Positions 59,228-64,000 of a stretch of 64,000 bases of DNA are shown here, piece after piece. Under the pieces are notes generated by a model, which was not told the origin of the DNA, searched no databases, and saw only the letters and a list, made by a program, of their open reading frames with translations. This DNA comes from Merdimonas faecis (GTDB lineage Bacteria > Bacillota > Clostridia > Lachnospirales > Lachnospiraceae). Position 1 is the stretch's first letter; each line of letters starts with the position of its first letter. A program made the translations under genes and the position numbers. The DNA is taken from positions 62,001-126,000 of the forward strand of contig NZ_MIEH01000020.1 in assembly GCF_001754075.1 (NCBI RefSeq), given 5' to 3'.

Positions 59228-61123
59228 TTAACCTGCATTGCTGGCAGCAATCTTTACGCGGCTCCACAGATCACTGATGATCTTTTTGGTGTCTTCATTA
59301 TAAACAAACACCTCATCGTTCTCATTATCTGTCCGCGGAATGTATGCGTTGATGCCTTCATAATCTCCGCCTTCTCCGGACAGTGTATCCATAACCTCCT
59401 GGTTTGCAGAGGTATATCCCACGTAGCTGGAGTTATCGTAAGCGCCGTCATAATCAGAAGCATAGTTGATAAACGCATGCGCCAGATCCGGATTCTTGGC
59501 ATTTTTCGGGATGACCATGGCGTCTGACCACAGATTGGTTCCTGTCTCAGGCATAAAATATCCCATATCTTCATTTTCTGCCATAACATAGGATGCATCT
59601 CCGGAGTAAATCAGTCCCAGCGCCTTTCTTCCCTGCGCCATGTTGTCGATGATCTCATCGGTCACGATTTCCGTATCCATGGTTTCCACACACTGTACCA
59701 GCCATTCATAGGCCTCCTGCAGCTCCTGCTCATTTTCCGTATTCATGGAATATCCCAGGGCTTTCAGCGCCATCATGAAGGAGTCTCTCTCGGAATCATA
59801 AAGATACACATCTCCTTTGTATTTCTCATCCAGGAAAATATTATATCCTTCTCTTTCCAGATCCTCGATGTCTACCTTATTTTTATCATATACGATTCCC
59901 ACGGTTCCCCAGAAATATGGAACGGAATAATCATTATTCGGATCATAAGGCAGTCCCTTCACCGCATCTGCCAGCTTATCCATACAGGTGAGCTTGGATT
60001 TATCCAGCTTCTGCAAAAGATCCTCTTCGATCAGACGCTGGATCATATAATCACTTGGCACCAGCAGGTCATAGGATTCCCCGTTTGCCACCTTGATGTA
60101 CATCTGCTCATTGGAATCAAAGTTTTCCATGACTACCGTAGCGCCGGTCTCTTCCTCAAAGTCGCCGATGATATTTTCGCCGGTATACTCGCCCCAGTTA
60201 TAGATGTGGAGCGTCTGCCCTTCAAACGGACGGTCCGAGCTTCCGCCGCCGAAATTCACCGCGCAGATTCCCACTGCTGCCGCACAGAGAACCGCTGCCG
60301 CTGCAGGCACCAGGCGTCTTCTCTTTCCGATCGTATCCGACTTCCTGCTCCTGGCGGCCACGATCGGCGCCAGATTAATGATCAAAAGCACAATCGTTAT
60401 GATCACAACCACAAGCGTTGATACCGCATTGATACTGGGGTTGACACGCTTGCTCATGGTGTAGACCACGATACTTAAGTTCTTAACACCTCTGCCGGTT
60501 ACAAAATAGGAAATGATGAAATCATCCACCGACATAGTAAATGCGATCAGCGCTCCCGATACGATCCCCGGTGTGATCTGGGGTACGATTACCTTACGAA
60601 GCGCCTGCCAGGGAGTAGCGCCCAGATCCATGGCCGCATCCGCAAGATTAGGATCCAGTGAGCGGATCTTTGGCATAACCGACAGGATCACATAGGGTAT
60701 GCAAAAGGCAATATGGGCCAGCAGCATGGTCATGTAGCCTTTTTCTACATTAAAGGTAATGAACAGCAGCATAAACCCGATGGCTGTCACGATCTCCGGG
60801 TTCATCATCGGCAGATTATTAACCTGATCCATGATGTTACGGATTACCTTCTTGGACTTGCTTAATCCTATGGCAGAAATTGTTCCCACTACCGTAGAGA
60901 TAAAGGTGGCCAGGATCGCAATACTGAAGGTGGTGTACAGAGCTTCCATCATATCCTGGGATTCCAGCATATGCTGATACCAGCGCAGCGAAAAGCCGGT
61001 AAAGCTGGTCAGGGATTTTCCTTCATTGAAGGAGAAAATCACCATATATACAATGGGAAGATAGAAGAAGGCGATCATCAGGATCATCAAAATCTTCCCA
61101 AAAGGACGTTTTTTCTTGTTCAT
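59228..61123 (-). CDS. Spermidine/putrescine transporter PotC-PotD fusion
   Basis: A 631-residue protein. Residues 1-262 are a PotC-type permease with six helices and the EAA loop (DLGATPWQALRKVIVPQI). After a further helix (about 275-298) that anchors the rest outside, residues 305-631 form a PotD-type binding protein (LHIYNWGEYTGENIIGDFEE, VVMENFDSNEQMY, PYFWGTVGIVYDK). Fusion of permease and binding protein is common in Firmicutes pot operons. ATG 61121-61123 follows AGGAGG; a GTG three codons earlier overlaps the potB stop. Confidence 0.94.
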   Translation of the reverse strand: MNKKKRPFGKILMILMIAFFYLPIVYMVIFSFNEGKSLTSFTGFSLRWYQHMLESQDMMEALYTTFSIAILATFISTVVGTISAIGLSKSKKVIRNIMDQVNNLPMMNPEIVTAIGFMLLFITFNVEKGYMTMLLAHIAFCIPYVILSVMPKIRSLDPNLADAAMDLGATPWQALRKVIVPQITPGIVSGALIAFTMSVDDFIISYFVTGRGVKNLSIVVYTMSKRVNPSINAVSTLVVVIITIVLLIINLAPIVAARSRKSDTIGKRRRLVPAAAAVLCAAAVGICAVNFGGGSSDRPFEGQTLHIYNWGEYTGENIIGDFEEETGATVVMENFDSNEQMYIKVANGESYDLLVPSDYMIQRLIEEDLLQKLDKSKLTCMDKLADAVKGLPYDPNNDYSVPYFWGTVGIVYDKNKVDIEDLEREGYNIFLDEKYKGDVYLYDSERDSFMMALKALGYSMNTENEQELQEAYEWLVQCVETMDTEIVTDEIIDNMAQGRKALGLIYSGDASYVMAENEDMGYFMPETGTNLWSDAMVIPKNAKNPDLAHAFINYASDYDGAYDNSSYVGYTSANQEVMDTLSGEGGDYEGINAYIPRTDNENDEVFVYNEDTKKIISDLWSRVKIAASNAG

Positions 61124-61128
61124 CCTGA

Positions 61129-61965
61129 TCACTCCTCCTTTCCGCCCTGGTTACGGATCTCAATCTTCCGCACTGCCATCATCAGAAGCATCATGATCAC
61201 TGCCATGATCATGGAAATGGCGCTTCCGAAATTCCACTCACCCACGGTGATAAACTGGTTCTCGATCATATTTCCGATCAGGAAATACTGTCCGCCTCCC
61301 AAAAGCTTCGGGATGAAGAAGGAACTGACTGCCGGAAGAAATACCAGCGTAATGCCATTAATGACGCCGGGCAGCGACAGTGGAAAGGTTACCCGCCGGA
61401 AGGTCTGCACCGGATTCGCTCCCAGATCGGCACTTGCCTCAACAAGGGAATGATCCATCTTGCTTAAGGATGTCTGGATCTGAAGAATCATAAATGGCAG
61501 AAAGTTATACACCATTCCAAGCAAAACGGCGCCTTCCGTATACAAAAGTTCCTGATCTCCAAGCCCGAATATGCTTAAAATTTGCTGGATCAGCCCGCCT
61601 TCACTCAAGAGCCCGATCCAGGCATAGGTCCGGACCAGCATGTTGATCCACATCGGGATCGTCACACATAAGATTAAAATGTTCTGTGTTTTTTCCTTGC
61701 TGCGGGCAATAAAATAAGCTGCCGGATAGCCCAGGAAAAAGCAGATAATCGTTGTCTTAACCGCAATTACGAGCGAACGCCAAAGGATTAACAGGAAATC
61801 CTGGTCGGTAAAAAATTTGGCGTAATGCTCCAGTGTGAAGGAAAACGAAATGATGCTGTTTCCCTGCTCCATAAAGGAGTATGCGGCGATCAGCGCCATG
61901 GGTAACACCAGCATCAGCGCCGCCCACACAATATACGGCCATGCCAGCTGAGAAAATCGTTTCAT
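61129..61965 (-). CDS. potB: Spermidine/putrescine ABC transporter permease PotB
   Basis: A 278-residue inner-membrane permease with six helices. The EAA loop ASADLGANPVQTFRRVTFPL (about 180-200) contacts the ATPase. MALIAAYSFMEQGN and FLLIPKLLG-like motifs are usual for PotB. The ATG is three bases after the potA stop; the PotC-PotD gene follows with overlap. Together they import polyamines into the cytosol. Confidence 0.95.
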   Translation of the reverse strand: MKRFSQLAWPYIVWAALMLVLPMALIAAYSFMEQGNSIISFSFTLEHYAKFFTDQDFLLILWRSLVIAVKTTIICFFLGYPAAYFIARSKEKTQNILILCVTIPMWINMLVRTYAWIGLLSEGGLIQQILSIFGLGDQELLYTEGAVLLGMVYNFLPFMILQIQTSLSKMDHSLVEASADLGANPVQTFRRVTFPLSLPGVINGITLVFLPAVSSFFIPKLLGGGQYFLIGNMIENQFITVGEWNFGSAISMIMAVIMMLLMMAVRKIEIRNQGGKEE

Positions 61966-61968
61966 CTT

Positions 61969-63546
61969 TTAATACCCCGTCCTGGACATCACATGGATAT
62001 CCTCCGGGAAGAATGTCAGGCCGACCTCCTGACCCTCTTCCGAGTAGTCTGTGGTGTGGATCTTGAACTCCCGTCCTGTCGTCCAGAATGTGATCGGATA
62101 TACTCCCTCCGTCACCTTTTCCGGATCAAATTCATAATCCACGCTGATATCCACACTCTGTTCCTCATCGCTTAACTTCCAGCCCTGTGCGTTGGCCCAG
62201 GTCTTAAGATCTGTGTCCAGCGCCTGAGACTCTGTGATCTCATCTACTGTTTTTACAAAATTAAATGCCATGATTCCTTCATTTGCCTTTTCGTTCTTCA
62301 CGAATGGCTGGTCTACCACGAAGATCGTCCTCTCAACCTTCGTGCCGTTTGAAGTGGCAAATACCACAGGATACTGGCCTTCTTCTTTAGCCACCTCGTA
62401 CTCTATCTTCGCAATGGATATGTATTCGTCGCTTTCCGGATCCCAGGCCTGTGCATTGGCGCGGGCAATGACTTCCTTGTCGTCCAGATCCTCTACATCG
62501 TCAATATCTACATAGAAGTTGTTGGCACTGATTTTTTCTTTTCCATCCTCGCTGGTCACGTCCTGGTTCTTGATCACACGCATATTGACCGTCACACTGG
62601 TACCCGGCACTGTCTCCACGATAATCTCATAGTGTACCCCTTTAAATAAAACACTTAAGACCTCGCCTGTCATTTTGCCGTCCTTCACATCCACGATGTC
62701 GATATCCTCCGGACGGATCACCACATCCACCGGTTCATTTTCTTTGAATCCGAAGTCCACACAGTCAAAGGTAATATCGTCAAAACGCACCTTATAATCC
62801 TCCAGCATCACGCCGGGCAGGATGTTGCTCTCTCCGATAAAGTTTGCGACAAACCGGTTCACCGGCTCATTGTAAATATCCTGCGGTGAGCCCACCTGCT
62901 GGATCTCTCCGTGGTTCATGACCACGATCTTATCTGACATGGTAAGGGCTTCTTCCTGATCGTGGGTTACAAAGATAAAGGTAATCCCTACCTCCTGCTG
63001 GATTCTCTTCAGCTCGTACTGCATCTCTTTTCTGAGCTTTAAGTCCAGCGCTGCCAACGGCTCATCCAGAAGCAGCACCTTCGGCTCATTGACCAGCGCT
63101 CTTGCAATAGCTACCCGCTGCTGCTGCCCGCCGGACAAAAGGGTCGTATTCTTATCCTCAAACCCTTCCAGTCCGATCAGCCTTAGCATTTTCATGACCT
63201 TCTGGTCGATAACGTCCTTACTCATCTTTTTGATCTTCAGACCAAAAGCAATATTTTCGTACACGCTCAGATGGGGAAACAGCGCATACTTTTGAAATAC
63301 TGTATTCAGTTCCCTCTCATAAGGCGGTTTTTTGCTGATCTCTTCCCCGTCAAAGATCACGCTTCCTTCATCCGCATCCAGAAATCCGCCCAGGATCCTG
63401 AGCAGCGTAGTCTTTCCGCAGCCGCTGGGTCCTAATAGCGTTACAAATTCATTTTCATAAATGTCCAGATTGATCCCTTTCAGAACGATCTGGCCGTCAA
63501 AACTCTTTACGATATTCCGAAACTCGATCAGCTTCTTCTCTTCCAT
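61969..63546 (-). CDS. potA: PotA-type polyamine transporter ATPase with Ig-like insertion
   Basis: A 525-residue ATPase, against about 350-370 for typical PotA. The ATPase domain is complete: Walker [12 protein letters not shown] (37-47), signature [16 protein letters not shown] (about 136-151), Walker [12 protein letters not shown] and the switch His in VTHDQEEA. The TOBE region starts at [10 protein letters not shown] (about 276) and its closing strand is [13 protein letters not shown] (507-519). Between them lie about 175 residues with two repeats (ANAQAWD to [11 protein letters not shown], and ANAQGWK to YPITFWTTG) that look like Ig-like cell-surface domains. ATG 63544-63546 follows AGGAGG. 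Confidence 0.9.
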   Translation of the reverse strand: MEEKKLIEFRNIVKSFDGQIVLKGINLDIYENEFVTLLGPSGCGKTTLLRILGGFLDADEGSVIFDGEEISKKPPYERELNTVFQKYALFPHLSVYENIAFGLKIKKMSKDVIDQKVMKMLRLIGLEGFEDKNTTLLSGGQQQRVAIARALVNEPKVLLLDEPLAALDLKLRKEMQYELKRIQQEVGITFIFVTHDQEEALTMSDKIVVMNHGEIQQVGSPQDIYNEPVNRFVANFIGESNILPGVMLEDYKVRFDDITFDCVDFGFKENEPVDVVIRPEDIDIVDVKDGKMTGEVLSVLFKGVHYEIIVETVPGTSVTVNMRVIKNQDVTSEDGKEKISANNFYVDIDDVEDLDDKEVIARANAQAWDPESDEYISIAKIEYEVAKEEGQYPVVFATSNGTKVERTIFVVDQPFVKNEKANEGIMAFNFVKTVDEITESQALDTDLKTWANAQGWKLSDEEQSVDISVDYEFDPEKVTEGVYPITFWTTGREFKIHTTDYSEEGQEVGLTFFPEDIHVMSRTGY

Positions 63547-63563
63547 CTTGTCTCTCCCTCCTG

Positions 63564-64000
63564 CTAAAACATCGGCGGTGTGGTGACCCACAGCACCTTT
63601 GCATCACTGTTCCCGTGATTGTAAAGGTAATGGCTCTTTGTTCCGTCCATGTAGAAGGTCTCTTTTGCCTTTACCTTGTATTTTTTGCCGCCCTGCACGA
63701 TCGTGACAGCACCTTTTAGCACATAGCCAAACTCCTGGCCCTGATAGGCAGACATCACCTGGCTTTTCTTCCGCGGATGCAGCGTCAGAAGGATGGGCTC
63801 CATCTCGTTTTTCTGAGCGTTCGGGATCACCCATTCGATCTGATAGTCTTCCTGCTCATCCACAAAAAAGTCCTGTGTCTGAAATACGATCTGTGTTTCT
63901 TCTTCCTCGCGGAAGAACTCTGACAAGTTGCTTCCCAGCGCCTCCAGGATATCCTGAAGTGTGGCAATGCTCGGTGTCGTCAAGTTACGCTCCACCTGAG
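63564..64000 (-). CDS. XRE-cupin transcriptional regulator, 5' end beyond the window
   Basis: About 145 C-terminal residues are present. The first visible part ([20 protein letters not shown]) is the second half of an XRE helix-turn-helix, followed by a cupin domain ([20 protein letters not shown], then [16 protein letters not shown]). This architecture matches PuuR-type regulators that sense polyamines and sit before pot genes. The frame has no stop to the window edge, so the true start is outside. It lies 18 bases before potA and is probably its operon's first gene. Confidence 0.9.
   Translation of the reverse strand, partial: QVERNLTTPSIATLQDILEALGSNLSEFFREEEETQIVFQTQDFFVDEQEDYQIEWVIPNAQKNEMEPILLTLHPRKKSQVMSAYQGQEFGYVLKGAVTIVQGGKKYKVKAKETFYMDGTKSHYLYNHGNSDAKVLWVTTPPMF

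Overview
The window reads as chromosomal DNA from a spore-forming, low-to-mid GC Firmicute of the class Clostridia, most likely a gut Lachnospiraceae. The signs are spoVG, a stand-alone Spo0A C-terminal domain gene, the paired GlgC/GlgD glycogen enzymes, a DnaD/DnaC-type helicase-loading pair, a SAM-I riboswitch before metK, a T-box before metG, meso-diaminopimelate dehydrogenase, and a polyamine transporter with permease and binding protein fused. Genes are dense, with strong Shine-Dalgarno sites and many stop/start overlaps. I saw no rRNA, tRNA, CRISPR array, prophage or intact insertion sequence.

Layout. 0-9.5 kb: a TetR regulator, a PadR/HAAS-domain pair, a two-component system with a HAD phosphatase, metK behind its riboswitch, an MFS carrier and murA. 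9.5-21.4 kb: a shikimate-kinase-like enzyme, an RluA pseudouridine synthase carrying an in-frame palindromic repeat, a ThrE-type exporter, and a large Bce-like antimicrobial-peptide sensing/export module. That module has a LytTR response regulator, a histidine kinase fused in frame to an FtsX-like permease, a second paralogous permease and an ATPase. 21.4-29.1 kb: spoVG, glgC-glgD, then murC, dnaD, dnaC and prs on the plus strand, with a DnaA-box cluster between murC and dnaD. 29.1-36 kb: a YhaO/YhaN (SbcDC-like) pair behind a VanRS-like two-component system, asnS and a FabG-like reductase. 36-45 kb: queT behind a probable preQ1-I riboswitch, a four-gene operon (response regulator, large sensor kinase, Methyltransf_32-type methyltransferase, membrane-anchored 812-residue protein), and the Spo0A-C gene with phased 0A-like boxes. 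44.4-53 kb: a candidate small RNA, hydrolase, citrate synthase, ksgA, a small XRE regulator, tatD, ddh and metG. 53-64 kb: PHP phosphoesterases, an RpiR regulator, a complete ECF transporter, and potA-potB-potCD with a cupin regulator cut by the window end.

Two families of short palindromes are scattered through the window. Family A has a GGGGACGGGGGATTT arm (three copies, one inside a coding sequence) and family B has a GGGGACGTACACTTTT arm (three copies). They look like REP/MITE-type elements and mostly abut stop codons. Family A copies also lie beside DnaA-box-like TTATCCACA motifs. The most unusual items are the kinase-permease fusion, the PotA ATPase whose TOBE domain is split by two Ig-like repeats, the Spo0A-C gene with 0A-like boxes at 10-bp steps, the in-frame palindrome in the RluA gene, and the DnaA-box cluster before dnaD-dnaC.
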